Origin: Exiguobacterium marinum DSM 16307
Lineage (GTDB): Bacteria; Bacillota; Bacilli; Exiguobacteriales; Exiguobacteriaceae
Length of the DNA: 64,000 nucleotides
Assembly (NCBI RefSeq): GCF_000620845.1
Contig: NZ_KK211189.1
Coordinates: 759,662-823,661, forward strand
Direction: 5' to 3'
In this document: positions 26,208 through 35,286 of the stretch, in pieces
Layout: every line of letters starts with the position of its first letter
How positions within the stretch are numbered: position 1 is the first letter of the stretch
The notes under the pieces: model-generated
The model's database searches: none
The model's input: only the letters and a program-made list of their open reading frames with translations
Told to the model about the DNA's origin: nothing
Translations under genes and position numbers: made by a program

Positions 26208-27323
26208 TTATTTTACTTTTTGATCTTTAATCGGGAACCACCCGGCACGAGTCGTGATCGCATTCCAAAGTGGAGCCGGGACAGCAAGTTCGGCTTGTTT
26301 ATCCAAGTCGAGTTCTGTCTCGATGTCATCTTCACGGTCCGTCTTCACTTTTTCGAGCCATTCAGGGTCGATGATGAGTTCACGACCGAGCGCGGCGAAA
26401 TCGACAACGTCGAGTGCATCTTCGACTTGAGCAGGACGTTGGAGTTGTCCGACTCCGATGAGTGGGATGGCACCATTGATGCGTTTGGCGATGCGGTCAA
26501 TCGAACGTTCCGTGACGTTTTCGTCACGCATAGAGGCTGTATTGAAGTTCCAAAGAGAAGCGTGAATATAATCCACACCTTCTTCTAAAATCATATCGAG
26601 CAACACATCCGTGTCGTCAAGTGTGATTCCTGGTTCTTCGATTTCTTCTGGTGAGAAGCGATAACCGACTAAGAAGTTCTCTGCATCTGCAGCTGCTTCT
26701 TTGACACGACGAATGACTTCGCGTGGGAACGTCAAACGTCCATGAACATCACCACCGAAGCGATCTTCACGGCGATTCGAATGCGGTGAGAAGAATTGTT
26801 GAATCAAGTATGTGTTCGCCCCGTGAATCTCGACTCCGTCAAACCCGGCTTCGATGGCACGACGTGTCGCTTCGCCGAACGCCTCGATAATAGCTTCGAC
26901 TTCTGATGTTTCGAGAGCGCGCGGTGTGACAGCGCCTTCTCGAACAGGTGCGACGGCACTTGCACTCACAGGTTGTTCGTTCGGGACGAGTTCAGGTGGT
27001 GACATACGCCCGGCGTGGAAAATTTGAAGGATGGCTTTTGCGCCTTCTGCTTTTAAACTTTCTGCCAATTGGCGGAGACCTGGGATGAATTTGTCGTCAT
27101 TGGCCCCGAATGCGTTCGGGAACCCTTTCCCGTCTTCTGTTACGTAAGCGCAAGCCGTGATGGCAAGCCCGACGCTTTGCGCCCGCTTCCGATAGTAAGC
27201 GAGCTCGTGCTCGGAAACTTCCCCGGTTGGTTCTGACGAATAATGTGTCATCGGAGCCAACACGAGGCGGTTCGGTAGTTCGACGCCATTTTTAAACTGA
27301 AAAGGTTGTAACATACGTTTCAT
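26208..27323 (-). CDS. Old Yellow Enzyme family NAD(P)H-dependent flavin oxidoreductase
   Basis: The 371-residue TIM-barrel flavoprotein begins with LPNRLVLAPMTHYSS (FMN binding) and has the substrate/FMN residues HAGRMS (near 104) and VEIHGANTYLIQQFFSP with the HGAN pair near 166-169, then RFGGDVHGRLTFPREV. These are hallmarks of the OYE group close to B. subtilis YqiG and similar ene-reductases. It likely reduces activated C=C bonds of electrophiles; the natural substrate is unknown. ATG at 27323 has AAGGAGG upstream. It is a single-gene unit. Confidence 0.85.
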   Translation of the reverse strand: MKRMLQPFQFKNGVELPNRLVLAPMTHYSSEPTGEVSEHELAYYRKRAQSVGLAITACAYVTEDGKGFPNAFGANDDKFIPGLRQLAESLKAEGAKAILQIFHAGRMSPPELVPNEQPVSASAVAPVREGAVTPRALETSEVEAIIEAFGEATRRAIEAGFDGVEIHGANTYLIQQFFSPHSNRREDRFGGDVHGRLTFPREVIRRVKEAAADAENFLVGYRFSPEEIEEPGITLDDTDVLLDMILEEGVDYIHASLWNFNTASMRDENVTERSIDRIAKRINGAIPLIGVGQLQRPAQVEDALDVVDFAALGRELIIDPEWLEKVKTDREDDIETELDLDKQAELAVPAPLWNAITTRAGWFPIKDQKVK

Positions 27324-27454
27324 CTGAAATCCTCCTTCAACATGGTACCTTGAAGTCTAAGCTTCTCAACTAAAAAATGCGAGTCGGATGCTTGTGAATC
27401 AACACATTACAGATTGATTAAGCGCAAGAGATGATTGAACTGAAAAGAATAGGG

Positions 27455-27547
27455 TATAATACAGGAGAAAAGTTGATATTCGGTTCGAGACAATAGAGAG
27501 ACCATAACAGAAGGGGGAAGCCTTGTTTTTGTTGTGGTCTCTTTTTC
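27455..27547 (+). promoter_or_regulatory. glpD promoter and antitermination-type leader
   Basis: TATAAT at 27455-27460 (a clear 17-bp -35 partner is not seen) is followed by a leader that folds into an intrinsic terminator at 27497-27547: AGAGACCATAAC pairs with GTTGTGGTCTCT (12 bp, one wobble), then TTTTTC. The terminator lies between promoter and glpD ribosome site, so transcription of glpD must read through it. In B. subtilis glpD is controlled this way by the antiterminator GlpP with glycerol-3-phosphate; assignment here is by analogy. Confidence 0.65.
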
Positions 27548-27589
27548 TAGTCATCTCAATGAGCCGTATTTACTATAGGAGGGAATAAG

Positions 27590-29248
27590 ATGGAAATCAA
27601 AAATTTCTCAGCGAAAGAACGATCAAAACGATATGAGCAACTGACAAATGAGCGTCATGATGTTCTTGTTGTCGGAGGCGGCATCACAGGTGCTGGGATT
27701 GCGCTTGATGCATCGTCGCGTGGGATGAAGACGGCTGTGCTCGAAATGCAAGACTTTGCGGCGGGGACGTCAAGTCGTTCGACGAAACTTGTTCATGGGG
27801 GACTCCGCTATTTGAAACAATTTGAAGTGGCGCTTGTCGCAGAAGTCGGGAAAGAACGGGCCATCGTATATGAGAACGGCCCACACGTCACGACACCGGA
27901 GCAAATGCTCTTACCGATGCACAAGGGAGGCACGTTCGGTCCGTTCTCGACAGCAATTGGACTTATGGTGTATGACTTCCTCGCAGGAGTGAAGCGTGCA
28001 GAGCGTCGCATGATGCTTAAGCCAGATGAGGTCATCAAAAAAGCACCACTCGTGAAAAAAGATGATTTGGTCGGAGGCGGCTATTACGTAGAGTATCGGA
28101 CGGATGATGCTCGAATGACAATTGAAGTGGCAAAAGAAGCGGCGAATCACGGTGCGCTTCTTATGAACTATGCAAAAGTAACTGGATTGATCTATGAGAA
28201 CGGTAAAGTGGCCGGTGTACACGTCGAGGACCAGATTGACGGGTCGACGTATGACGTATATGCGAAGAAAGTCATCAATGCGACGGGCCCGTGGGTCGAT
28301 GAATTACGAGAAGAGGATAACTCGAAGAAAGGGAAACAACTTCGCCTCACAAAAGGGATTCACTTGGTCATCGATCAATCGAAATTCCCGCTCAAACAAG
28401 CGATTTATTTCGATACACCAGACGGGCGGATGGTCTTCGCGATTCCGCGCGGAAATAAAGCATACGTCGGAACGACGGATACGTTCTTCGATAAAAACAA
28501 AGCGCATCCACGCATGACGACGGAAGACCGTGATTATATTTTAGAAGCCATTCACTATATGTTCCCTGACGTCAATGTCACGGCGGATGATGTAGAGTCG
28601 AGCTGGGCAGGTATTCGTCCGTTGATTTATGAGGAAGGAAAAGACCCTTCTGAAATTTCACGTAAAGATGAAATTTGGCAGTCAGACAGTGGCTTAATCA
28701 CGATTGCCGGTGGTAAATTGACAGGGTATCGGAAGATGTCAGAAACGGTCGTCGACCTCGTCGCTAAATTATTGAAAGAAGAGGACGGTGTCGTTTACTT
28801 GGCGAGTCGGACGAAGCATATGCCAATGTCAGGTGGTCATGTCGGCGGGTCGAAAGGCTTCAACGATTTCCTCGAGAAGAAAACGAAAGAACTTCAAAAT
28901 CATGGTCTAGACGCAAACCACGCGGAAGAACTCGTTCGTCTATACGGATCAAATATTGATCGTGTCATCGAGCGGATGGATTCGAACGCATATGAGCTTC
29001 CTGAAATCGTCTACGCGCAGTTGGTTTACGGAATCGAGGAAGAGTCAGTCGTTCGCGCTATCGACTTCTTGATTCGTCGAACAGGGGCAATGTTCTTTGA
29101 TATCGATTTCGTTCATCAATACAAAGACGGCGTGCTTCATGCGATGGCTGACATCTTCAAATGGTCAGATGCGCGTTTGAAAGAAGAACGTGAAGAGGTC
29201 GAGAAGGAGATTGAAATCGCAGTCGTTCCAGTGACTGTCGAATCATAA
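27590..29248 (+). CDS. glpD: Aerobic glycerol-3-phosphate dehydrogenase
   Basis: FAD enzyme that oxidises glycerol-3-phosphate to dihydroxyacetone phosphate at the membrane and passes electrons to quinone. The 552-residue product has the N-terminal dinucleotide fold [19 protein letters not shown] (23-41), the [17 protein letters not shown] motif and the late [10 protein letters not shown] segment, plus the C-terminal helical domain of GlpD. ATG follows AGGAGGG. It stands alone; glpF and glpK are not nearby. The leader upstream suggests control by antitermination. Confidence 0.95.
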   Translation: MEIKNFSAKERSKRYEQLTNERHDVLVVGGGITGAGIALDASSRGMKTAVLEMQDFAAGTSSRSTKLVHGGLRYLKQFEVALVAEVGKERAIVYENGPHVTTPEQMLLPMHKGGTFGPFSTAIGLMVYDFLAGVKRAERRMMLKPDEVIKKAPLVKKDDLVGGGYYVEYRTDDARMTIEVAKEAANHGALLMNYAKVTGLIYENGKVAGVHVEDQIDGSTYDVYAKKVINATGPWVDELREEDNSKKGKQLRLTKGIHLVIDQSKFPLKQAIYFDTPDGRMVFAIPRGNKAYVGTTDTFFDKNKAHPRMTTEDRDYILEAIHYMFPDVNVTADDVESSWAGIRPLIYEEGKDPSEISRKDEIWQSDSGLITIAGGKLTGYRKMSETVVDLVAKLLKEEDGVVYLASRTKHMPMSGGHVGGSKGFNDFLEKKTKELQNHGLDANHAEELVRLYGSNIDRVIERMDSNAYELPEIVYAQLVYGIEEESVVRAIDFLIRRTGAMFFDIDFVHQYKDGVLHAMADIFKWSDARLKEEREEVEKEIEIAVVPVTVES

Positions 29249-29270
29249 GCCACACACAACGGATCACCTA

Positions 29271-29304
29271 AGAGGCTCATTCTCAATAGAATGAGCCTCT
29301 TTTT
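29271..29304 (+). terminator. Intrinsic terminator of glpD
   Basis: AGAGGCTCATTCT and AGAATGAGCCTCT form a perfect 13-bp stem with a CAAT loop, followed by five Ts. Confidence 0.92.
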
Positions 29305-29376
29305 GCGGGGTTTCATCACGACGCAATAACGGTATATCTCATACGTAGTGACTCTTGAATTGGAGGAGAGCTGTTT

Positions 29377-29733
29377 ATGAAACGCAATCTCATCGCCGTA
29401 TTGTTGATCGGCGTTTTATTAGTGATTGGTTGGCGCTATGTCGACCCGAATCGTCTACTGGCGGACGTTTATTATGTCAAAGTACCTAATGCTGAAGTGG
29501 CGACAAAAGTCTCTGATGGTTATCGCTATGACCTGATTGGATACGATGCGGATGGGAAAAAGCGCCCGTTAGCCATAACAACCTCTGCATTACTAGCGGA
29601 AGGTGACTATCTGAAAGTGTTCGTGAAAGAGGAGAATCCTGAAGTGACCGACTATGAACGAGTGAGTGATTTAGAGGTACCACAACAGTTAAAGGAGGAA
29701 CAAGAAGATACATCCGAGTCATCGTTCCCTTGA
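29377..29733 (+). CDS. YxeA-like (DUF1093) small exported or membrane-anchored protein
   Basis: A 118-residue protein with one N-terminal hydrophobic helix (about 4-19, preceded by KR) and a beta-rich domain that fits the YxeA/DUF1093 family (VYYVKVPNAE, YRYDLIGYDADGKKRPLAITT, LLAEGDYLKVFV). The role of the family is unknown. ATG follows GGAGGAG. A short Glu/Asp/Ser-rich tail ends the protein. No operon partner is evident; the Spo0F-like gene starts 91 bases downstream. Confidence 0.72.
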   Translation: MKRNLIAVLLIGVLLVIGWRYVDPNRLLADVYYVKVPNAEVATKVSDGYRYDLIGYDADGKKRPLAITTSALLAEGDYLKVFVKEENPEVTDYERVSDLEVPQQLKEEQEDTSESSFP

Positions 29734-29824
29734 TTTCAAAAGATAGGCATCGCGAAAAAAAGATGAGTTTGGTATGGTTAAATTGTTTGATTATGGAAAA
29801 CGATGAATGAAAGAAGGGACATGC

Positions 29825-30184
29825 ATGTCACGGATGTTGATTGCGGATGACCAGGATGGTATTCGTACGATGCTCGCACAAGTGTTCACAAACATGGGTG
29901 TAGATGTGGACTCGGCACAAGACGGCATCAGCGCATGGGAATTTTTAGAGCGGGAACGATACGACCTAGTCTTGCTCGATATGAACATGCCTCGAATGCT
30001 TGGGCATGAAGTGTTGCGACGAATGCGCGAAGAGAAGTTGGAAACGCCTGTAATGATTATGACGGCGTTTGGAGAAGAAGCGGTGATTGAAGAAGTACGT
30101 CGACTTGGAATAATCGCGCAGTTCGAAAAACCGTTTGATATATACGGGATGATTGAAAAAGTGAAGGAAGTCTTGAAAATCTGA
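29825..30184 (+). CDS. spo0F: Spo0F-like single-domain response regulator
   Basis: A 119-residue receiver domain with no output domain: acidic pair Asp8-Asp9, phosphoacceptor Asp52 in LVLLDMNMP, Thr80 in MTAFGE and Lys102 in FEKPFD. It has the sequence style and the pyrG-fbaA position of B. subtilis Spo0F, the phosphorelay intermediate for sporulation. Other sporulation genes expected in this stretch (spoIIR) are missing, so its partners and purpose may differ. Start: ATG 29825 is better placed behind GAAGGGAC than the ATG 18 bases upstream. Identity as the Spo0F orthologue rests on synteny plus similarity. Confidence 0.82.
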   Translation: MSRMLIADDQDGIRTMLAQVFTNMGVDVDSAQDGISAWEFLERERYDLVLLDMNMPRMLGHEVLRRMREEKLETPVMIMTAFGEEAVIEEVRRLGIIAQFEKPFDIYGMIEKVKEVLKI

Positions 30185-30206
30185 CATTTCGTCACGAAGA
30201 TGACAT

Positions 30207-30221
30207 ATGTAAACGCTTGCG
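30207..30221 (+). promoter_or_regulatory. cre-like CcpA site upstream of fbaA
   Basis: ATGTAAACGCTTGCG matches WTGNAANCGNWNNCW at 14 of 15 positions. It is centred about 38 bp upstream of the -35 of the fbaA promoter, a position that in B. subtilis often goes with CcpA activation rather than repression. Confidence 0.5.
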
Positions 30222-30248
30222 CCGAGCCATTTCTATGCCCGAATAGCA

Positions 30249-30277
30249 TAGGCACATGTTTTACGGTGTGTTATAAT
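30249..30277 (+). promoter_or_regulatory. fbaA promoter with extended -10
   Basis: TAGGCA (30249-30254, 4/6), 17-bp spacer, TATAAT (30272-30277, 6/6) preceded by TGT, an extended -10. Predicted start about 60 bases before the fbaA ATG. Confidence 0.75.
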
Positions 30278-30345
30278 GGGAACGAATTGCACGGGGGTAC
30301 TTTCCCTAAACGTGTATAATAGCGAACAGACAGGAGGATGTCATT

Positions 30346-31200
30346 ATGCCATTAGTATCAATGACAGAAATGCTTAATAAAGCATTCGAAGGCAAGTATG
30401 CAGTCGGCCAATTCAACATTAACAACCTCGAGTGGACGCAAGCGATTCTTCGCGCTGCGGAAGACGAGAAATCACCAGTAATCCTCGGTGTATCAGAAGG
30501 TGCAGCGAAATACATGGGTGGCTTCACTACAGTTGTCAAAATGGTTGAAGGTCTCATGCACGACTACAGCATCACTGTTCCAGTTGCAATCCACCTTGAC
30601 CATGGTTCTTCATTCGATAAGTGTAAAGCAGCGATCGACGCTGGCTTCACATCAGTCATGATCGACGGTTCACACCATCCGATCGACGAAAACGTCGAAA
30701 TGACGAAGCAAGTTGTCGAGTACGCGCACGCTAAAGGTGCTTCTGTTGAGGCAGAAGTCGGTACAGTTGGCGGCGAAGAAGATGGCGTAGTCGGTGGTGT
30801 ACAATACGCTGATCTTGATGAGTGCGTACGTGTCGTCAAAGAAGCGAAAGTGGATGCACTTGCTGCAGCACTCGGTTCTGTACACGGAGAATACGCAGGC
30901 GAGCCAAACCTCGGCTTCAAAGAGATGGAAGAAATCGCAGAAGCGACTCAAACTCCACTCGTTCTTCACGGTGGATCAGGAATTCCTGAGCACCAAATCA
31001 AAAAAGCAATCGAGCTCGGACACAGCAAGATTAACGTTAACACAGAGTGCCAACAAGAGTGGACTCGTGCCGTACGTGAGAAAGTTGCTGCTGATGCAAA
31101 AGTATATGACCCACGTAAAATCATCGGACCTGGTATCGAAGCGATCTACAACGTCGTTACTGGTAAGATGCGTGAGTTTGGTTCAAGCAACCAAGCATAA
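30346..31200 (+). CDS. fbaA: Class II fructose-bisphosphate aldolase
   Basis: Zinc aldolase of glycolysis and gluconeogenesis that interconverts fructose-1,6-bisphosphate with DHAP and glyceraldehyde-3-phosphate. The 284-residue protein has the class II motifs: [15 protein letters not shown] (catalytic Asp and zinc His near 82-87), [21 protein letters not shown] and [11 protein letters not shown] follows CAGGAGG. Codon use is strongly biased, as expected for a highly expressed gene. It is its own transcription unit between a good promoter and a terminator. Confidence 0.97.
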   Translation: MPLVSMTEMLNKAFEGKYAVGQFNINNLEWTQAILRAAEDEKSPVILGVSEGAAKYMGGFTTVVKMVEGLMHDYSITVPVAIHLDHGSSFDKCKAAIDAGFTSVMIDGSHHPIDENVEMTKQVVEYAHAKGASVEAEVGTVGGEEDGVVGGVQYADLDECVRVVKEAKVDALAAALGSVHGEYAGEPNLGFKEMEEIAEATQTPLVLHGGSGIPEHQIKKAIELGHSKINVNTECQQEWTRAVREKVAADAKVYDPRKIIGPGIEAIYNVVTGKMREFGSSNQA

Positions 31201-31212
31201 TCCTGTTTGATC

Positions 31213-31242
31213 AAGTCGGTTCTCTATGAGGACCGACTTTTT
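31213..31242 (+). terminator. Intrinsic terminator of fbaA
   Basis: AAGTCGGT/ACCGACTT stem (with further pairing TC-GA inside) followed by TTTTT. Confidence 0.85.
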
Positions 31243-31351
31243 ATATTCTCTCTGTCGTCTCGTTCCGAATCTAACAAAGGGTGTAGTAATTCGCCAAGTC
31301 TTTCCTCATAATAGAGATTGTAAGCGATCACAACTTGAGGAGGACACACAT

Positions 31352-32002
31352 ATGCGTTTTTTTATTGACACAGCGAATGTGGAAGACATTAAAAAGGCCC
31401 ATCAGATGGGCGTCATCGGAGGCGTGACGACGAATCCATCGCTCGTTGCCAAAGAAGGTGTCGATTTCCATACAAGACTTCGTGAAATCTGTGAGATCGT
31501 CGGGGATCTCTCGGTCAGCGCTGAAGTTATTGCACTCGATGCATCGGGTATGGTGGAAGAAGGAAAGGAACTTGCCGCTATAGCGCCGAATATTACAGTA
31601 AAAGTACCGATGACTCCAGCGGGAATGGAAGCAGTGAAACAGTTCAAAGAGCTCGGGATCAAAACGAACGTCACGCTCATCTTTAATGCGAATCAGGCGT
31701 TACTCGCAGCGCGTGCCGGAGCTTCGTATGTTTCTCCATTCATCGGACGATTAGATGATATCGGACAGGATGGACTCGATTTAGTCGAGACGATTGCGAA
31801 CATCTTTGCGATTCATGGCATCGAGACAGAAATTATTGCGGCATCTGTACGTCACCCGATTCACGTGACGAAAGCCGCACTCCTTGGGGCTGACATTGCG
31901 ACAGTACCATACAAAATCATCGAACAGATGATGAATCATCCGCTCACAGACAAAGGTATTGAGCAGTTCTTAGCGGATTGGAACAACGCTCAATCCAAAT
32001 AA
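31352..32002 (+). CDS. tal: Transaldolase (TalC/FSA-type)
   Basis: A 216-residue short transaldolase of the MipB/TalC group, corresponding to B. subtilis YwjH. The Schiff-base lysine is in ITVKVPMTP (Lys84); [13 protein letters not shown] and [14 protein letters not shown] near the start and the [11 protein letters not shown] segment near the end are conserved. It moves a dihydroxyacetone unit between sugar phosphates in the pentose phosphate pathway; whether it acts as transaldolase or fructose-6-phosphate aldolase cannot be decided from sequence. ATG 31352 follows GAGGAGG. It is in the conserved fbaA-tal-murA-glpX order. Confidence 0.92.
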   Translation: MRFFIDTANVEDIKKAHQMGVIGGVTTNPSLVAKEGVDFHTRLREICEIVGDLSVSAEVIALDASGMVEEGKELAAIAPNITVKVPMTPAGMEAVKQFKELGIKTNVTLIFNANQALLAARAGASYVSPFIGRLDDIGQDGLDLVETIANIFAIHGIETEIIAASVRHPIHVTKAALLGADIATVPYKIIEQMMNHPLTDKGIEQFLADWNNAQSK

Positions 32003-32029
32003 GTCCGTCGTAGAAAGGTTTTGATCAGC

Positions 32030-33286
32030 GTGGAAATTCTCCATATCGTTGGGCAGCAAAAACTAGAAGGAACCGTCGAGATTAGCGGAGCGAAACAGAG
32101 CGCTCTTCCTTGCCTTGTGGCTGCACTTCTCACGGAAGAGTCGGTGACGATTGAAAACGTCCCGATGATTGAAGATGTAGAAGTGATGGTCAATCTGTTG
32201 ACAGAGCTAGGGGTTCGAGTGGAGCGCGATGGCGAGCAGGTGACCATTCATTCGAATGAAGCGGTTGCGATGCCCCTTCTCGGTTCCGAGACGAGGAAAG
32301 TTCGTGCCGCTGTCTATTTACTTGGTGTCTTCGCCGCTCGTTTCGGAAAAGGAGCAGTTGGGCTACCTGGAGGATACGCGATTGGTCCACGACCGATTGA
32401 TCTGCATGTGAAAGCACTAGAACGGCTCGGAATACACGTTGAGAATGAATCTGGTTTGTATCATGTCCGAGTCGAAGAACTCGTCGGGAATCGAATTTAT
32501 TTGGATTTACGGTCATTTGGGGCAACTGTAAGCGCGATGCTTGCTGCGGTCTTAGCGAAAGGGACAACGGTCATTGAAAATGCAGCCTGTGACCCTGAAG
32601 TCGTTGATTTAGCGACGATGTTGACATCGATGGGGGCACATGTGAGCGGAGCAGGGACAGATGAGATTCGCATCAAAGGGGTTGAACGGCTACACGGATG
32701 TACACATACATTGATTCCAGATCGCCTCGAGGCAGGAACATTCATGATGTTCGGTGCCGTATCTGGTAGTGTGACCGTACAATCAATCATTCCAACACAT
32801 CTTGAGGGTGTCATACAAAAACTATTGGATTTTGGTGCAAATGTGGAAGTCGGTGAGGAGTCAATCACCGTTACCGCCAATGAATTTGTGCCGACGGATA
32901 TTCGTGTGTTTCATTATGCGGGGTATCCGAGTGATTTGCAGCCAATCATGTCAGCGGCTTTGTTGAAAGCGGACGGCACGAGCATTGTCACAGATAAATT
33001 GTATGCCCAGCGATTCCGACATATTGCGGAGATGCGTCGAATGAATGCACAAATCACACTTGAAGACGCGTCGGCTGTGATTCGTGGGGGAAACCAACTT
33101 GCGAACGCAGAGATGGAGTGTACAGACGCAAGGAGTGCTGCGGCACTTGTCTTATCGGCACTTCAAGCATCAGGAGAATCCACATTACTGCATGCAGAAC
33201 GATTAAATGATTCATATGTCGACTTCGTCGGCAAATTAAAACAACTCGGTGCGCTCGTTTGGCTAGAAGAACACACTGAGGCATAA
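32030..33286 (+). CDS. murA: UDP-GlcNAc 1-carboxyvinyltransferase (MurA) paralogue lacking the catalytic cysteine
   Basis: The 418-residue protein has the two-domain EPSP-synthase/MurA fold and sits where B. subtilis has its second MurA (MurAB/MurZ). Lys22, the arginine in GPRPID, the aspartate in YPSDLQP (about 302) and an arginine in TDARSAA are kept. However, the fosfomycin-binding Cys is Tyr116 (GGYAIGPRP instead of GGCAIG), and Asn23 is Gln (GAKQSALP). These changes predict fosfomycin insensitivity and perhaps reduced or changed catalysis. I start it at GTG 32030, which gives the normal N-terminus; TTG 32021 is possible but too near its AGAAAGG site. A canonical MurA probably lies beyond the right window edge, after atpC. 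Confidence 0.85.
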   Translation: MEILHIVGQQKLEGTVEISGAKQSALPCLVAALLTEESVTIENVPMIEDVEVMVNLLTELGVRVERDGEQVTIHSNEAVAMPLLGSETRKVRAAVYLLGVFAARFGKGAVGLPGGYAIGPRPIDLHVKALERLGIHVENESGLYHVRVEELVGNRIYLDLRSFGATVSAMLAAVLAKGTTVIENAACDPEVVDLATMLTSMGAHVSGAGTDEIRIKGVERLHGCTHTLIPDRLEAGTFMMFGAVSGSVTVQSIIPTHLEGVIQKLLDFGANVEVGEESITVTANEFVPTDIRVFHYAGYPSDLQPIMSAALLKADGTSIVTDKLYAQRFRHIAEMRRMNAQITLEDASAVIRGGNQLANAEMECTDARSAAALVLSALQASGESTLLHAERLNDSYVDFVGKLKQLGALVWLEEHTEA

Positions 33287-33300
33287 AGGGGAGATTTCGG

Positions 33301-34272
33301 GTGGAAAGAAGTTTATCGATGGAACTGGTTCGGGTGACAGAAGCAGCGGCACTTGCTTCAGCCCGTTGGATGGGACGAGGTTTGAAGGTCGAGGCAGATG
33401 ATGCAGCGACAACAGCCATGCGAGATGTCTTTGATACGATTCCGATGAAGGGGATTGTCGTCATCGGGGAAGGTGAAATGGACGAAGCGCCGATGCTCTA
33501 TATCGGAGAAAAGGTCGGGAATGGTTATGGTTCGCGTCTTGATGTCGCAGTCGATCCTTTAGAAGGCACGAACATCGTCTCCACAGGGACGTGGGGGGCG
33601 CTCGCAGTCCTCGCGGTTGCGGATGCGGGAGATCTACTTCATGCACCGGACATGTATATGGATAAAATCGCGGTGGGACCGGAAGCTGCTGGTCTCGTCA
33701 GCCTCGACAACTCGATTGAAGAAAATATTGAGATTGTGGCAAAAGCGAAGAAGAAAAACGTGGAAGATGTCGTCGTGACGATTTTGCATCGGGATCGACA
33801 CGAAGAAATCATCCAACGCGTTCGGACGACTGGGGCGCGAATTAAACTGATTCCAGACGGGGATGTCGCCGCAGCCATCAATACGGCTTTCGCGAAAACA
33901 GGTGTCGACTTGTTACTTGGTTCAGGTGGGGCACCGGAAGGCGTCATTGCAGCGGTCGCGATGAAATGTTTAGGTGGAGACTTCCAAGGACGTTTGCTTC
34001 CAGAAGACGAAGCTCAAAAACAGCGTTGTCATGACATGGGCATCGAAGACACGGATCGAATCCTACTTCTAAATGATTTAGTGAAAGGTGAAGATTGTAT
34101 CTTTGCGGCGACTGGTGTCACGGACGGTGAATTGTTGCGTGGGGTACAATTCACATCACAAGGTGGACAGACACATTCAGTTGTTATGCGTGCGAAGTCT
34201 GGTACGGTGCGTTTTGTTGAAGGGAACCACTCTCTCAAGAAAAAACCAAAAATGGTCATGAAGCCAGAATAA
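33301..34272 (+). CDS. glpX: Class II fructose-1,6-bisphosphatase
   Basis: Gluconeogenic phosphatase that converts fructose-1,6-bisphosphate to fructose-6-phosphate. The 323-residue protein has the GlpX motifs [11 protein letters not shown] (metal site), VDPLEGTN (84-91 region) and [15 protein letters not shown]. It begins at GTG 33301 behind AAAGGGGAG and follows the MurA paralogue by 14 bases, so the two share a transcript with tal. Together with fbaA and tal it covers the reversible triose/hexose section of central carbon metabolism. Confidence 0.95.
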   Translation: MERSLSMELVRVTEAAALASARWMGRGLKVEADDAATTAMRDVFDTIPMKGIVVIGEGEMDEAPMLYIGEKVGNGYGSRLDVAVDPLEGTNIVSTGTWGALAVLAVADAGDLLHAPDMYMDKIAVGPEAAGLVSLDNSIEENIEIVAKAKKKNVEDVVVTILHRDRHEEIIQRVRTTGARIKLIPDGDVAAAINTAFAKTGVDLLLGSGGAPEGVIAAVAMKCLGGDFQGRLLPEDEAQKQRCHDMGIEDTDRILLLNDLVKGEDCIFAATGVTDGELLRGVQFTSQGGQTHSVVMRAKSGTVRFVEGNHSLKKKPKMVMKPE

Positions 34273-34276
34273 CGCG

Positions 34277-34310
34277 AAGTCGTGGACGTGCAAACGTCCG
34301 CGGCTTTTTT
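34277..34310 (+). terminator. Intrinsic terminator of the tal-murA-glpX operon
   Basis: AGTCGTGGACGT and ACGTCCGCGGCT form a 12-bp stem (two wobble pairs, GCAA-type loop) followed by seven Ts. Confidence 0.88.
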
Positions 34311-34359
34311 TGTGATGAAACATCTAAAAACGGGAATGGATAGTGAGGAGGTGGGTGTG

Positions 34360-35286
34360 GTGATTGAAGTAGAAGGGCTCGTGAAAACATATAAAGATGT
34401 TCCCGCAGTAGATCATGTTTCATTTTCTGTAAACGAAGGAGAAATCTTTGCGTTCTTAGGGCCGAACGGTGCCGGAAAGTCGACGATGGTGCAGATGTTG
34501 ACGACGCTTGTTCGTCCAACGTCAGGATCTGCTCGGGTCAATGGATTTGATATCGTCAAACAAGAAAAAGATGTTCGACTTTCCATAGGAGTCGCTTTAC
34601 AGGAGACAGGCATTGACAAAGTGTTGACCGGACGTGAACTGCTCGTCTTACAAGGTCGTTTATTCAAAATGTCGAATGAAGAGGCACGACGTCGTGCAGA
34701 TGAGTTGTTAAAAGTCGTGTCTTTGACGGATGCCGCAGATCGACGAAGCGGTACGTATTCCGGAGGGATGCGGCGACGTCTCGATTTAGCACTCACGCTC
34801 GTTCATCGACCGACGGTGTTGTTTTTAGATGAACCGACGACAGGTCTCGACCCGGCAAGTCGAATCGAGATATGGAACGAAGTAAGACGATTGAACCAAG
34901 AGTTTGGAACGACAATATTTTTAACGACTCAGTACTTAGAGGAAGCCGATGAATTGGCTGACCGAATCGCCATCATCAATCACGGTCAAATCGTCAGTGA
35001 AGGGACGGCTGATGAGTTGAAGCAACTTGTCGGTGATGAGACAATCGCAATGGACTTTTCAAGCGAATCGGATGCAGCAGCTGCTGCGACGTTATTTGAT
35101 ACGACTGCGGATGGGGCACATGTGTCTTTCGAGTTGCGCGACGTCACGTTGACTGAGATTGTTCGTGCGTTAGATGAACAGCGACTTCAACCTGAACGTC
35201 TGACCGTGAAACAACCGTCGCTCGATGACGTCTTTTTAAAGGTAACGGGAGAGTCGTATGAAGGGGGCGAGATTCATGTGGACTGA
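34360..35286 (+). CDS. ABC-2 type transporter, ATP-binding subunit (DrrA-like)
   Basis: A 308-residue ATPase with Walker A GPNGAGKST (near 36-44), ABC signature YSGGMRRRLDLAL, Walker B VLFLDEPTTGLDP and the H-loop region replaced by FLTTQYLEEADELAD, a Gln where most ABC proteins have His, as in DrrA-type drug exporters. The C-terminal 90 residues fit the DUF4162 domain. Start is GTG 34360, correctly spaced after GAGGAGGTGG. It overlaps the permease gene by 11 bases. The pair plus the DUF421 gene interrupts the B. subtilis-like glpX-rho order. Likely a drug or lipid exporter; substrate unknown. Confidence 0.88.
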   Translation: MIEVEGLVKTYKDVPAVDHVSFSVNEGEIFAFLGPNGAGKSTMVQMLTTLVRPTSGSARVNGFDIVKQEKDVRLSIGVALQETGIDKVLTGRELLVLQGRLFKMSNEEARRRADELLKVVSLTDAADRRSGTYSGGMRRRLDLALTLVHRPTVLFLDEPTTGLDPASRIEIWNEVRRLNQEFGTTIFLTTQYLEEADELADRIAIINHGQIVSEGTADELKQLVGDETIAMDFSSESDAAAAATLFDTTADGAHVSFELRDVTLTEIVRALDEQRLQPERLTVKQPSLDDVFLKVTGESYEGGEIHVD

